Shown: positions 35,799 through 45,442 of the stretch, piece after piece
Position numbering within the stretch: position 1 is the stretch's first letter
How the letters are laid out: each line of letters begins with the position of its first letter
Origin: Yersinia nurmii
GTDB lineage: Bacteria > Pseudomonadota > Gammaproteobacteria > Enterobacterales > Enterobacteriaceae
Assembly: GCF_001112925.1 (NCBI RefSeq)
Contig: NZ_CPYD01000017.1
Location: 1 to 52,513, forward strand
Length of the DNA: 52,513 nucleotides
Direction: 5' to 3'
Position numbers and translations under genes: made by a program
Notes under the pieces: model-generated
The model's input: the letters and a program-made list of their open reading frames with translations, nothing else
Databases searched by the model: none
What the model was told of the DNA's origin: nothing

Positions 35799-36011
35799 AT
35801 GTCTACTAAAATGACTGGTTTAGTTAAATGGTTTGATGCTGGTAAAGGTTTTGGTTTTATTTCTCCTGCTGACGGCAGCAAAGATGTATTCGTACATTTT
35901 TCTGCAATCCAGAGCAGCGATTATAAAACTTTGGACGAAGGCCAGAACGTTGAGTTCAGCATCGAACAAGGCCAGAAAGGCCCTTCAGCGGTTAACGTTG
36001 TTGCGCTGTAA
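35799..36011 (+). CDS. Cold-shock protein, CspA family
   Basis: 70 aa single cold-shock domain: [18 protein letters not shown] (RNP1, KGFGFI) and [10 protein letters not shown] (RNP2, VFVHF), then [10 protein letters not shown]. Binds single-stranded RNA and DNA and melts RNA secondary structure. The open frame starts 14 codons earlier, but ATG 35799 (MSTKMTG) gives the family length and has AAGGAA upstream. I cannot decide which csp paralogue it is. Confidence 0.95.
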   Translation: MSTKMTGLVKWFDAGKGFGFISPADGSKDVFVHFSAIQSSDYKTLDEGQNVEFSIEQGQKGPSAVNVVAL

Positions 36012-36116
36012 GTAAACCCAGCTTAGGCTGCGTTTATAGTTGGGAAATTGCGATAGCGATGATGGCTATGCCGGAGCAGACAATTTAGTTCTCGATGAGA
36101 ATACCAACACCATAAG

Positions 36117-36139
36117 ACCTCGCTACGGCGGGGTTTTTT
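36117..36139 (+). terminator. Terminator of the cold-shock gene
   Basis: Stem ACCTCGC/GCGGGGT with a 4-base loop (TACG) followed by six T, about 105 bases past the stop. The remaining gap up to 36419 shows no gene. Confidence 0.8.
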
Positions 36140-36419
36140 GTTTTATTGATATTAGTGATTACGTGTTACCCCGCCATATTTATCCTTCTCTGAATTTTTA
36201 GTGTAAAAAACCGATCTATATCGTGATTAGGATAAATGTAAATCCAGTTATCTTTTTTATATTCTGCCATTAGCCACGTTCGAAAAAGTAGAATATATTC
36301 GAAAGCGGTTTTTTAATCGCCAGCGGGCTGCTTGGTATAACGACAGTCTTCGCACCTGCGGGGGCACGACTTTTACGTTATGGATATATCAACATTTTCA
36401 CTGTGTAAGGGAGTAGGAC

Positions 36420-37223
36420 GTGAACTGGAATGAAATAGCAATATCAGCGGTAATAGGTGCTGTATTGGTAGGCGTGGTTTCGCTATTAAAGAAAAATGGA
36501 AAGATCGGTAAGTTCTCTGGAGTTATGTTGGTTGTCATCCCTATTATAATCGGCAACTTTGTTTATTATAAGTATATTAACCGGAATATCGATCGCGCCG
36601 AAGTGGAATACTCCATGGAAAAGTTTGCTGTTTATCAAACAATAAAACAGCAAGACCCTACGCTTTATACTAATCTGGTCAACCGCTTGGTTGCCTTAAA
36701 ATCTGGCGGCAGCTCAGAACAAGAAATTATTGATGAAATTAAGCAATCAGTCGCCTTGCTGACGGTAAGTAAAATTCAAAGTGCCCCGGATAAGAGTGTT
36801 GTTGAATATATGAGTGTTATTCTGGATGAGCTTCATTTTTATCAGGAAAATGACAAAACTCATCAGCTTTGCTACAAAGCGCTTTATCCGCAGGTTGAAG
36901 GAGGCGTTAATACGGTAAAAGAACTTCCCGCCACTTTGGTACAACGAGATTTGGAAGCGTTGAACAACCTGTTTACTGCATCAACCGGAAAGCCAATAAA
37001 ACCAGAGAATGAGCAATATAGAGGCCAACTGGAAGCCATTGTGCAGGAATTACATCAGAAATATGGTGATGATTTACTGATGCTGAGTAATCCGACCGCT
37101 GCCAATGTGGACCGTAAAAAGGTTTGTGATATGGCCGTTGAGCTATACGGCAATGTATTGCGATTGCCGCAAAAAGAAGCTGGAACTATCATCAGAACGA
37201 TGCTGGCAGGCGAACAGAACTGA
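36420..37223 (+). CDS. Unknown membrane protein with two N-terminal TM helices
   Basis: 267 aa, not recognised. Two hydrophobic segments at about 6-22 (ISAVIGAVLVGVVSLL) and 33-52 (SGVMLVVIPIIIGNFVYYKY) are followed by a largely helical, charged domain (about 55-267) with no motif I can name. The start is a GTG at 36420 with GGGAG seven bases before it. It stands alone: the cold-shock gene lies 408 bases upstream and a 683-base gap follows. GC and codon use look like the neighbours. Confidence 0.7.
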   Translation: MNWNEIAISAVIGAVLVGVVSLLKKNGKIGKFSGVMLVVIPIIIGNFVYYKYINRNIDRAEVEYSMEKFAVYQTIKQQDPTLYTNLVNRLVALKSGGSSEQEIIDEIKQSVALLTVSKIQSAPDKSVVEYMSVILDELHFYQENDKTHQLCYKALYPQVEGGVNTVKELPATLVQRDLEALNNLFTASTGKPIKPENEQYRGQLEAIVQELHQKYGDDLLMLSNPTAANVDRKKVCDMAVELYGNVLRLPQKEAGTIIRTMLAGEQN

Positions 37224-37906
37224 GACAGAGAACCAGCCAATTGCTTTACAGACAGGCAACAAGCCTTTGGCTGAAAATATCATTTTACGTGGTAGTCGGC
37301 GAAAATTAATCGTGATTTTTTTTAATTAAATAATTCCGGTTAATCATAAAGTTAGAATGTTAATTGTCTTGTTATCTGATAAATACTACCCATACTGATT
37401 GAAATGCAGATAATCTCAATCAGTATGGGGCTATATACCTTAATTTTTGATGTGAAACATACCTAATATTCATTTGATAATTTCTAATATTGATTTGTAA
37501 GTCGTGAGATTATTCTGAATGCAAATCAATCATTTCAAGCCAGATATCCAATGTATGGCTTCTTGCCTAATAGCTAATTAAAGACATAAAACTATTCCTT
37601 AATCCAAATTTATCGGTTTTCATGCTGATTAATTATTGAACTTATATCCGTTAAGTTAGTGTCACTATTTTTTAATAATTAAAATAATCACAATAAGTCG
37701 TAACATTAATGTTATATTAATCGGGAAAAGTTGAATTTTGACTTACTCCATACTAATGCTGTGTATATTTTTTGTTATCTAAAACGATAGCGAGCAAAAA
37801 ATAGCTATTCATTTTGTCATTAGTGGAATTTAGCTTCACCACCGGGTCACAGACTTAAATTTTCACCTGCATAGATTAAAAAACAAACAAATAGAGATGT
37901 AATTCA
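37224..37906. other. AT-rich intergenic region upstream of mqo
   Basis: 683 bases without a credible gene, strongly A+T rich. It holds the perfect hairpin at 37389-37429. The mqo promoter should lie in the right part, but no consensus promoter stands out. Confidence 0.45.
37389..37429 (+). repeat. Perfect 14-bp inverted repeat
   Basis: CCCATACTGATTGA (37389-37402) and TCAATCAGTATGGG (37416-37429) with a 13-base loop. It lies 165 bases past the unknown membrane gene and has no T-run immediately after it, so it is not a typical terminator. It could be a processing or stability hairpin or part of a small RNA. Confidence 0.7.
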
Positions 37907-39535
37907 ATGAGAAAACTACTCGTCATAATTTTCTGTTTGAACTTGTTTGCCGTAACCAAACAAGCCACAGCAGAAGATGGAAAAACCGTAGATGTCGTAT
38001 TAATCGGCGGCGGTATCATGAGCGCAACGCTAGGCACCTATATTCAAGAACTTGAGCCAACATGGTCAATCGATATGTTCGAGCGTTTGGATAGCGTAGC
38101 CAGCGAAAGCTCAAACGGCTGGAATAACGCCGGTACCGGCCACTCTGCATTAGCTGAAATGAACTACACGCCGGAAAAAGACGATGGTTCTATTGAAATA
38201 GCGAAAGCCATTGAGATTAATGAAGCTTTCCAGATTTCTCGTCAGTTCTGGGCCTATCAGGTAAAAAATAACGTCCTGCACGATCCTCGTTCATTTATTA
38301 ATAGCGTTCCGCATATGAGTTTTGTATGGGGTGACGATAACGTTAATTTCCTACGTAAACGCCATGCAGCCTTACAGCAAAGTACGTTATTCCACGGTAT
38401 GGAATATTCTGAAGATGCTGAGCAAATCAAACAATGGATACCTTTGGTAATGGAAGGGCGCGATCCTAAACAAAAGATCGCCGCTACCCGTATGCCAATT
38501 GGTACCGATGTAAACTTTGGTGAGATTACTCATCAATTAGTTGATGCATTGTCGAAGAGCGATAATTTCTCCCTGAGTCTGGGCCATGAAGTTCGCGATA
38601 TTAAACGTAATGCGGATAAGACCTGGAGCGTTACCGTTGCCGATCTGAAGAATGATGGCAAAGAACGTACTGTGAAAGCCAAATTCGTCTTTATCGGTGC
38701 CGGTGGCGCATCATTGCCATTACTGCAAAAGTCAGAAATTCCTGAAGCAGATAATTACGGCGGTTTCCCGGTAGGCGGCGAATTCCTGGTTACCGATAAC
38801 CCGGAAATTGTGCAACGTCATTTAGCCAAGGTATACGGTAAAGCGGCTGTTGGTTCGCCTCCAATGTCTGTGCCGCATTTAGATACCCGTATGCTGGATG
38901 GTAAACGCGTGCTGCTGTTTGGGCCATTTGCTACTTTCTCCAGTAAGTTCCTGAAAAATGGTTCTCTGTGGGATTTATTCGGAACTATGACCTTCTCTAA
39001 TATCATGCCGATGACCCATGTAGGCATAGATAATTTCGACCTAGTTAAATACTTAATCAGCCAAGTAATGCTGAGTGATGAAGATCGTTTTGAAGCGCTG
39101 AAAGAATACTTCCCGGAAGCGAAGCAAGAAGATTGGAAACTGTGGATTGCCGGTCAGCGCGTACAAATCATCAAAAAAGATGAAGATAAAGGCGGCGTTC
39201 TCCGCTTAGGTACTGAAGTGGTCACCTCCCAGGATGGGACTATTGCCGCATTGCTGGGCGCATCACCGGGGGCTTCAACCGCAGCGCCAATTATGTTGCA
39301 CCTGCTTGAAACCACCTTCAAGGATAAAGTGGCTTCTGAAGCGTGGCAGGCTAAATTAAAGCAAATTATTCCATCCTATGGCCAGAAATTGAATGGCAAC
39401 GTGGAAATGACCAATGAAGTTCTGGGCTACACCAGCACCGTATTGCAGTTGGATAATTTAGCGCCGCAGCCAGTGATTGAAGCTGAAGTTAAAACCGAAA
39501 TGAAACTGGAACCCGTGGCCGAAGTTGCCCACTGA
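37907..39535 (+). CDS. mqo: Malate:quinone oxidoreductase
   Basis: FAD-dependent oxidation of malate to oxaloacetate with electrons to the quinone pool; peripheral on the inner membrane. The dinucleotide-binding start [24 protein letters not shown] is at about 28-51. [50 protein letters not shown] and [18 protein letters not shown] are all conserved. It carries an N-terminal hydrophobic leader ([22 protein letters not shown]), a feature also of E. coli Mqo. 542 aa. A strong terminator follows. Confidence 0.96.
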   Translation: MRKLLVIIFCLNLFAVTKQATAEDGKTVDVVLIGGGIMSATLGTYIQELEPTWSIDMFERLDSVASESSNGWNNAGTGHSALAEMNYTPEKDDGSIEIAKAIEINEAFQISRQFWAYQVKNNVLHDPRSFINSVPHMSFVWGDDNVNFLRKRHAALQQSTLFHGMEYSEDAEQIKQWIPLVMEGRDPKQKIAATRMPIGTDVNFGEITHQLVDALSKSDNFSLSLGHEVRDIKRNADKTWSVTVADLKNDGKERTVKAKFVFIGAGGASLPLLQKSEIPEADNYGGFPVGGEFLVTDNPEIVQRHLAKVYGKAAVGSPPMSVPHLDTRMLDGKRVLLFGPFATFSSKFLKNGSLWDLFGTMTFSNIMPMTHVGIDNFDLVKYLISQVMLSDEDRFEALKEYFPEAKQEDWKLWIAGQRVQIIKKDEDKGGVLRLGTEVVTSQDGTIAALLGASPGASTAAPIMLHLLETTFKDKVASEAWQAKLKQIIPSYGQKLNGNVEMTNEVLGYTSTVLQLDNLAPQPVIEAEVKTEMKLEPVAEVAH

Positions 39536-39562
39536 TTAGTTTTAAACGTACCAATAATGCTC

Positions 39563-39594
39563 GCCGGAGAGTGATCGTCTCTCCGGCTTTTTTA
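39563..39594 (+). terminator. Terminator of mqo
   Basis: Stem GCCGGAGAG/CTCTCCGGC with a 7-base loop and a run of T, 27 bases after the mqo stop. Confidence 0.9.
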
Positions 39595-39777
39595 TATCAA
39601 AAATAGGCTGATTATTTTCCTTTTTATGCCGATTGAGGCGAGTCTCTCTCAGATATTCTGTGGATTAAATTTATCCAAGGCTACACAAAACATAAACTGC
39701 GATCAAAAAGAAATTGCATTGTTACGCGGTAAAATAAAATAATGCTCACCGGTCATCTATCAATAGAAAGGAATCTT

Positions 39778-40461
39778 ATGTCTGGTATTTTATTTAAAAC
39801 GCTCTCAGTATTGTCCTTGAGCTTGCTCCCGCTGCAATCATTTGCGGATATCTCGGTAATCAAAAAAAACAATATCAAACCGGGCAATATAGAATATGCC
39901 AAGGTGCTGTACTCAGGCGATGTGACAGAAAATAAAACCGTAGAATTCATCTCTGTTCTCGATGAAATCAATGCTAATTACCCAAAACTGAAAAAAATCT
40001 ATGTCTACATCAATAGCTATGGTGGCGATATGGACAGTGGCTACATGGCTTATGAGGCGATAAAAAGCTCACTGGTCCCGGTTACTACGGTGAATTTATC
40101 GATGGTCGGTTCCTCTGCAACGTTATTTTACTGCGCTGGAGCGGAACGTTTATCAATGAAAGGCGCTTCTTTCCTGCTGCATCCTGCCGCCGTAACTAAC
40201 GAAAACAGCAATTTCCTGAAGCCTGACTCACTAAAAAATATGCAAGAGGCCGTGAATGTATATAACAATATGTTCGATACGGTTTATAAAGAATGCACCA
40301 CTTACACGGATGCTGAGCGGAAAAATATTCTTTATAGCGAAAATGGTCGCGCTTTGATCAATTCGGCTACCGCGATAGATAAAAAGATAGCTAGCGGGCT
40401 TGCCAACGGATTTTCTGATGTTCAGATATCTTATTACATTACGGAAAAACCAAATCAATAA
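39778..40461 (+). CDS. Exported ClpP-like serine protease
   Basis: 227 aa. A Sec signal peptide (about 1-23; LFKTLSVLSLSLLPLQSFA) precedes a ClpP/crotonase-type fold: VYINSYGGDMDSGYMAYEAIK corresponds to the ClpP oxyanion (NSPGG-like) region, SMVGSSATLFYCAG places a candidate nucleophile at Ser112, and SFLLHPAA gives the catalytic His135. A late Asp would complete the triad. The protein would act in the periplasm, where there is no Clp ATPase, so it may cleave small or unfolded substrates alone. The frame starts at 39742, but ATG 39778 has AAGGA 5 bases ahead. Substrate and partner unknown. Confidence 0.82.
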   Translation: MSGILFKTLSVLSLSLLPLQSFADISVIKKNNIKPGNIEYAKVLYSGDVTENKTVEFISVLDEINANYPKLKKIYVYINSYGGDMDSGYMAYEAIKSSLVPVTTVNLSMVGSSATLFYCAGAERLSMKGASFLLHPAAVTNENSNFLKPDSLKNMQEAVNVYNNMFDTVYKECTTYTDAERKNILYSENGRALINSATAIDKKIASGLANGFSDVQISYYITEKPNQ

Positions 40462-40484
40462 TAGTGCTTAAGGTTTCAATGATA

Positions 40485-40511
40485 AAAGGGAGCGCACTTG
40501 GGGCTCTCTTT
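40485..40511 (+). terminator. Terminator of the ClpP-like gene
   Basis: Stem AAAGGGAGC/GCTCTCTTT (one G-T pair) followed by TTTATTT, about 24 bases past the stop. Confidence 0.75.
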
Positions 40512-40646
40512 TATTTCCCTGCCGGTGTAATTTACCGCGAGAGCATTAGGAAAACGACCTCGATTTCAGCGTTGTATTATTCGGCTAATTCTCGTTGATA
40601 GCGTGGTACAGCATTACCCGCGCGATTCTGCGGTATTGCTCTTCGA

Positions 40647-40907
40647 TTATCTCAACATAAAATCATACAGGATGTTTCCTTTGGTATCGTCATAATCTAG
40701 GCGGTCGCCCAATGCGCTGCCAGCATCGTCATCACATTAGGTGGCGTAGATCGTTAAACCCCTTAACACGCCGATGGCGCGGCTATCAACCAAGGGATCA
40801 CGCCGCCATTGCTCGGTTTTACCTCTGTTCTCGCTATCCACGACAAAGAACCACAAAGCATCCAGCGGTTTCACCTCCCAAGAGCGGTTTTCTATCTGAC
40901 GTAACAT
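40647..40907 (-). pseudogene. Decayed ORF with an in-frame stop
   Basis: Minus-strand reading from ATG 40907 gives 56 residues (MLRQIENRSWEVKPLDALWFF, then WRRDPLVDSRAIGVLRG), then TAA, then 29 more in-frame residues (ending GNILYDFMLR) to a second stop. The codon pattern on both sides of the TAA looks protein-like, so this may be a small gene broken by a nonsense change. I do not recognise the family. Nothing else was found between 40512 and 41107. Confidence 0.4.
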
Positions 40908-41107
40908 AATTTTCTACTCTATTCAGCGAATTAAAGATGGCACAAAGTGGTGCTATTCCATTGCTGGATATTTTGCGAGATCCAGACGAACTGTCGGCAG
41001 TATCGGGTGAGGATCGGGATATTAAGAAGAGGGGAGACGCCGGGATTCAGGTTTTATGGGCTAGCATCGTTAACTTCGATAATTCAATATAGGGGTTCTG
41101 CGTTTCT

Positions 41108-41141
41108 GGCCACTCCTTATTATCAGAGTGGCCTTTTAGTT
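41108..41141 (+). terminator. Hairpin with T-run beside lldD
   Basis: Stem GGCCACTC (41108-41115)/GAGTGGCC (41126-41133) followed by TTTTAGTTTT on the plus strand, ending at the lldD stop. It may insulate lldD from plus-strand transcription, or serve as its 3' hairpin. Confidence 0.6.
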
Positions 41142-42284
41142 TTAAAGGGCGTTTTTAACCAAAGAACCTGCGCCAATTTCTGCAATATTTCTCGCTCCAG
41201 TGAGCGTCATCGCTACGCGCATTTCTTTATCAAATAGCTCCAGCAAATTAGCGACACCGGCTTCACCGGCGGCAGCCAAGGCATAAACAAAAGCGCGGCC
41301 CAGCATCACGCTGTCAGCTCCCAGCGCAATCATTCGAACCACGTCAAGACCGCTGCGAATTCCTGAATCTGCGAATATCTTCAGATCGCCTTTTACCGCG
41401 TCAGCAATGGCTGGCAGCGCATGGGCGGTAGAAAGTACGCCGTCCAACTGGCGGCCACCGTGGTTGGAAACCACAATCCCATCGGCACCAAATCTAACCG
41501 CATCTTTGGCATCCTCCGCATCGAGAATACCTTTAATAATCATAGGGCCTTGCCAGAATTCTCGAATCCACTCCAGATCTTTCCATGAAATTGAAGGATC
41601 GAAATTAGTACCAATCCAGCCGATATAATCTTCCAGATTGGTCGGCGTACCGCGATAGGCCGATACGTTGCCCAAATCGTGCGGTTTGCCGCATATTCCG
41701 ACGTCCCATGCCCACTGTGGATGAGTCATGGCCTGCAAAATACGGCGAGCTGCCGCATTTGGGCCGCTCATACCGGAATGGGCATCGCGGTACCGCGAGC
41801 CAGGAACCGGCATATCCACGGTAAAGACTAGCGTTTTCACTCCAGCAGCTTTGGCTCGCTCAAGTGCATTCCGCATAAAACCACGGTCTTTTAAGACGTA
41901 AAGCTGGAACCACATTGGTCTATCTATAGCCGGTGCCACTTCTTCTATCGGGCAAACCGAAACGGTGGATAGGGTAAATGGAATCCCTTTTTTAGCCGCC
42001 GCTCGCGCAGCCTGCACTTCGCCACGGCGTGCATACATGCCGGTTAAACCAACCGGTGCCAAAACGACCGGCATTGACAGAGTTTCATCGAATAATTTGG
42101 TTTCCAGACTCAGCTCGGACATGTTTTTCAATACGCGCTGCCGCAGTGCAATACTCGCTAAATCTTCGGTATTACGCCTTAACGTATGCTCCGCGTTGGC
42201 TCCACCGTCAATATAATGGAACAGAAAAGGCGGAAGTTTAGCCTGTGCTGCGGCCCGGTAATCGGTTGAAGCGGAGATAATCAT
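41142..42284 (-). CDS. lldD: L-lactate dehydrogenase (quinone), FMN-dependent
   Basis: Oxidises L-lactate to pyruvate and passes electrons to quinone; membrane-associated. FMN alpha-hydroxyacid dehydrogenase marks: [17 protein letters not shown] at the N-terminus, [42 protein letters not shown] and the catalytic [10 protein letters not shown] (base His, substrate Arg), then [21 protein letters not shown] for FMN phosphate. 380 aa, with a shorter C-terminus than E. coli (396). Follows lldP by 41 bases. Confidence 0.96.
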   Translation of the reverse strand: MIISASTDYRAAAQAKLPPFLFHYIDGGANAEHTLRRNTEDLASIALRQRVLKNMSELSLETKLFDETLSMPVVLAPVGLTGMYARRGEVQAARAAAKKGIPFTLSTVSVCPIEEVAPAIDRPMWFQLYVLKDRGFMRNALERAKAAGVKTLVFTVDMPVPGSRYRDAHSGMSGPNAAARRILQAMTHPQWAWDVGICGKPHDLGNVSAYRGTPTNLEDYIGWIGTNFDPSISWKDLEWIREFWQGPMIIKGILDAEDAKDAVRFGADGIVVSNHGGRQLDGVLSTAHALPAIADAVKGDLKIFADSGIRSGLDVVRMIALGADSVMLGRAFVYALAAAGEAGVANLLELFDKEMRVAMTLTGARNIAEIGAGSLVKNAL

Positions 42285-42325
42285 AATCTGTACCTTAGTT
42301 TGAAACGTTGACTTAATTTTTACTC

Positions 42326-43906
42326 TCAGGGAGCCAGAATCACTGCCATTCCTGCGGCTATCGCACCGTAAACCAGCATTGGCAGAAGCGTTTTTTTGAT
42401 GATTTTCCCCTCGGCGTTACTGAGGCCTAAAATCGAACAAACGGCGATAATATTGTTCAGGCACACCATATTGCCCATGGCTCCACCTACGGATTGTAGT
42501 GCCAAGGTTAGATTGACATTCAGCCCGCTGCTCAGGGCTATGGATTGCTGAATCCCGCCGAAGGTCAGGTTAGACACGGTGTTCGAACCGGAGAAGAACG
42601 AACCTAACGCCCCAAGGAATGATGAGAACATTAGCCAGCTCTCACCGGTAATAGCCGCTAGCTCTTTACCAATTAAAATGACGGGAGCGTTGTCACCGCC
42701 TAGCATCATCATATTGACCATAACGAGCGCGCCGAATAGGGCAATAAACGGTTTGGATATCCGTGATGCGGTTTCGCTAAACATATGTTTAACCTGTGTG
42801 CCACTTAGCCTAAATAGCGGAATACACAGCAGAACCACTAACAGGAAAGGAATCAGCGCTGGGACGTATAGCGTTTTGTAACCCGCCGCCGCAGAAGTGC
42901 CCAGCACCTGTTGTAGGTTGATAATCAATGCCTTACTGACGCTTAGCTCACCTATCCAGCCTAAGCTGCCTTGCCATAGCGTAGCCGTATTATTGAGTAA
43001 CGCTTTTAGCCCTATTTGATGAATGCGGGTTACGATCAAAATGGCAATGAGTAGCAAGGTCGGTGTCATGGCTTTGATGACCTGCAAGAAAGGAACCGCC
43101 GTTGCCGTGTCTTTTCTGTCCGTTTGGGTCAGCCCGATTCCCATGCGTGCCAACAATACTGAAAGCGCCAGACCAATAGCTCCTCCAATCAATGCGGGGA
43201 ATTCATAGTTAACTTGCGCTAGCAGTAAGTAGGGAAGAGTGCAGCTCAATACGCTGAGATAAATGAAAATCAGGTTGCCGCGAATTTGCTGCCAGGAAAC
43301 GATAAAACGTAATGCCAGCAATGGGATGACAAAAGCGGCGACAAAATGAATCAGTGCGGTTTGGCGGCCTATTTCCAGCAGATTTTCATCGGAAAGACCG
43401 AGGTTAGCGAAGCCAAACCAAGTCGGCGTGCCTACGGCACCGAATGAAACCGGCACCGAGTTCATAACCAGCGTCAATAAGGCCACACGTAGAGGGTTAA
43501 ATCCCAGCCCGACCAGTATTGGTGCTGCGATGGCGGCCGGTGTGCCAAATCCGCTGGCGCCTTCAATCATGAATGCAAATGCCCAGCCGATAATCATCAG
43601 CTGAGCAACTGGGTTAGGGCTGATATTTTCCAGCCAGTTACGTACCACGTTTTCTGCGCCGCTCACCTGCATCAGCTTATTCAACAAAATTGCGCCAGCA
43701 ATAATGGTGATAGGGGTAAATACGGAAACTAGCGCGGTAATAATATTGGCGTGCAGCAACAGCGGTGCGCTGTTGAACCAGAATAATTGCACGCAATAAA
43801 CCACGACGGCGGTCAGTGGCAGAGCAATATAGGATGGAATTCCGTTACGCCTGGTCATCATCCAAATCAACAGAGCGATTGGAGCAATACTAAAAAAAAG
43901 GGACAT
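42326..43906 (-). CDS. lldP: L-lactate permease
   Basis: Proton-coupled lactate uptake of the LctP family, inner membrane, about 12-14 segments, 526 aa. Conserved parts are [41 protein letters not shown] and the C-terminal [21 protein letters not shown] with [21 protein letters not shown] good GAGGA site precedes the ATG. It forms an operon with lldD; E. coli has lldR between them, absent here. Confidence 0.94.
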   Translation of the reverse strand: MSLFFSIAPIALLIWMMTRRNGIPSYIALPLTAVVVYCVQLFWFNSAPLLLHANIITALVSVFTPITIIAGAILLNKLMQVSGAENVVRNWLENISPNPVAQLMIIGWAFAFMIEGASGFGTPAAIAAPILVGLGFNPLRVALLTLVMNSVPVSFGAVGTPTWFGFANLGLSDENLLEIGRQTALIHFVAAFVIPLLALRFIVSWQQIRGNLIFIYLSVLSCTLPYLLLAQVNYEFPALIGGAIGLALSVLLARMGIGLTQTDRKDTATAVPFLQVIKAMTPTLLLIAILIVTRIHQIGLKALLNNTATLWQGSLGWIGELSVSKALIINLQQVLGTSAAAGYKTLYVPALIPFLLVVLLCIPLFRLSGTQVKHMFSETASRISKPFIALFGALVMVNMMMLGGDNAPVILIGKELAAITGESWLMFSSFLGALGSFFSGSNTVSNLTFGGIQQSIALSSGLNVNLTLALQSVGGAMGNMVCLNNIIAVCSILGLSNAEGKIIKKTLLPMLVYGAIAAGMAVILAP

Positions 43907-44124
43907 ATCATCCTCAGGGTTATTATTTTTCTAGATGGATAGGGATGTAGCCAAAAAGTTAATTAGCACAACATTATTATTCTAATCACAACCTTTGCTG
44001 ATGTACTACGCTGCATTTTCGCAACAATTAATTAGCGTGAAAATTAGGCCTAATTCAATTAAATCCTCAAAAAACGAATTTTAAATTAACCGTTATTAAT
44101 CAATTAGTTAGCTTGTTTGTTTTG

Positions 44125-44147
44125 TGTGAGTAATGTGCTGTCTCACA
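44125..44147 (-). promoter_or_regulatory. Inverted repeat upstream of lldP, possible operator
   Basis: TGTGAG (44125-44130)/CTCACA (44142-44147) with an 11-base spacer, in the 335-base AT-rich gap between lldP and the LysR gene. Spacing is wrong for CRP. A LysR or other dimer site is possible. The rest of the gap (43907-44241) shows no gene. Confidence 0.35.
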
Positions 44148-44241
44148 TTAATTAGACAGGATTAGGCCATAGACTATATCCAAAAATGACCTAATCATTG
44201 GAGGGGATCTCGCGGGAATGTGGGGTAATCAGGTGATATTT

Positions 44242-45162
44242 TCAAAAGTAGTGGCTGATATTCTTATAGGACGTAATGATATGTTCGATGAGCAAGCGGG
44301 TTTTCAACGGTAAATTGCGGGTATAAGGATAAACTGCATAAACGCCCAAAACTTTACCGCAGTGGCCAGCCAGAATTTCAACCAATTTTCCGTCCTGAAT
44401 ATCTTCATACACCATACAACGCGGCACCATAGCAATGCCGTGACCGCTGATAACGGCTTTCCGAATAGCTCTGGCATTATTTACTGACAGATTTCCATCC
44501 ACCTGCATTTCATAGATTTCGCTGCTACCGGGTTGTTTCATTAACCAGTTGGCCGTGCCACTTTCCTGATAGGTGTAAGTTAGACAATTATGATTTAGCA
44601 ATTCCTTCGCCGAATGGGGTTCTGGATGCAGCTCCAAATAACCGGGAGAACAGACTATGATCCAGTGGGAATCGAGAATAGGACGTGCAATCAGGCTGGA
44701 GTCAGGCATGGTGCCGGTGCGAATAGCCAGATCAATACCTTCGTTGACCAAATCGACAAAGCGGTTTTCCAGCCGCATTTCAATTTTCAAATTAGGGTGT
44801 TGGCTGCAAAACTCGGCCACGCATTCGCTTAGTAGTAATTCCCCGGAAATAGTGGGTACTGACATACGAATAACGCCGGTTAACTCATCACTTTTTTCAC
44901 TGACCGCATACAAAGCGTCCTGAACTTTCGTGCTGATTTCGCGTGCATGGCGATACAACACCTGACCATTTTCAGTAAGCCGTAGACTGCGCGTGGTGCG
45001 ATAAAGCAGGCGGGCACCTAAAGATTTCTCTAGACGACCGATACGTTTACTCACCACGGAACTGGTGATACCGGCGGCTTCGGCTGCTTTACTAAACGAA
45101 CCGCAATCGACTATTAATGCGAAAAGAATCAAATCGTTGGCATATTCGTGAGTGGGTAACAT
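44242..45162 (-). CDS. LysR-family regulator, likely of lldPD
   Basis: 306 aa. HTH LILFALIVDCGSFSKAAEAAGITSSVVSKRIGRLEKSLGARLLYRTTRSLRLTENG, then an effector domain (LTGVIRMSVPTISGELLLSE; RFVDLVNEGIDLAIRTGTMPDSSL). It lies directly upstream of lldP on the same strand, where one would expect lldR (GntR family) in E. coli, so it is the best local candidate regulator of lactate use. Effector and target are inferred from position only. Confidence 0.85.
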   Translation of the reverse strand: MLPTHEYANDLILFALIVDCGSFSKAAEAAGITSSVVSKRIGRLEKSLGARLLYRTTRSLRLTENGQVLYRHAREISTKVQDALYAVSEKSDELTGVIRMSVPTISGELLLSECVAEFCSQHPNLKIEMRLENRFVDLVNEGIDLAIRTGTMPDSSLIARPILDSHWIIVCSPGYLELHPEPHSAKELLNHNCLTYTYQESGTANWLMKQPGSSEIYEMQVDGNLSVNNARAIRKAVISGHGIAMVPRCMVYEDIQDGKLVEILAGHCGKVLGVYAVYPYTRNLPLKTRLLIEHIITSYKNISHYF

Positions 45163-45442
45163 AGCGTCCTATTCTTCTTTGGCTCCACTGATTGACACAG
45201 TGTAAGACCTCTTGGTCAGGAAGCAATATGCATTAGTTATTTGGTTGAAACGATAGGTGATGCCCATAGCGTTCAATACCTATATTTTTTAATAAACCAG
45301 ATCTGTAAGATAAATAATGGTGATAATTTTTTAAATTACGTTAAAAAAACTGAGGGTGGTAATGATAAATGTATGGCTATTTTTATTTCTTAATCTATTT
45401 TATATAATTAATAAGTTGGCTGAGCTTGTTTTAAATGTCAGG

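Noticed and set aside
40947-41237. 96-aa plus-strand open frame ahead of lldD
   Set aside because: It runs into lldD on the opposite strand, crosses the terminator hairpin and has no ribosome site.
44125-44147. CRP site upstream of lldP
   Set aside because: The half-sites are TGTGA and TCACA-like but the spacer is 13 bases, not 6.
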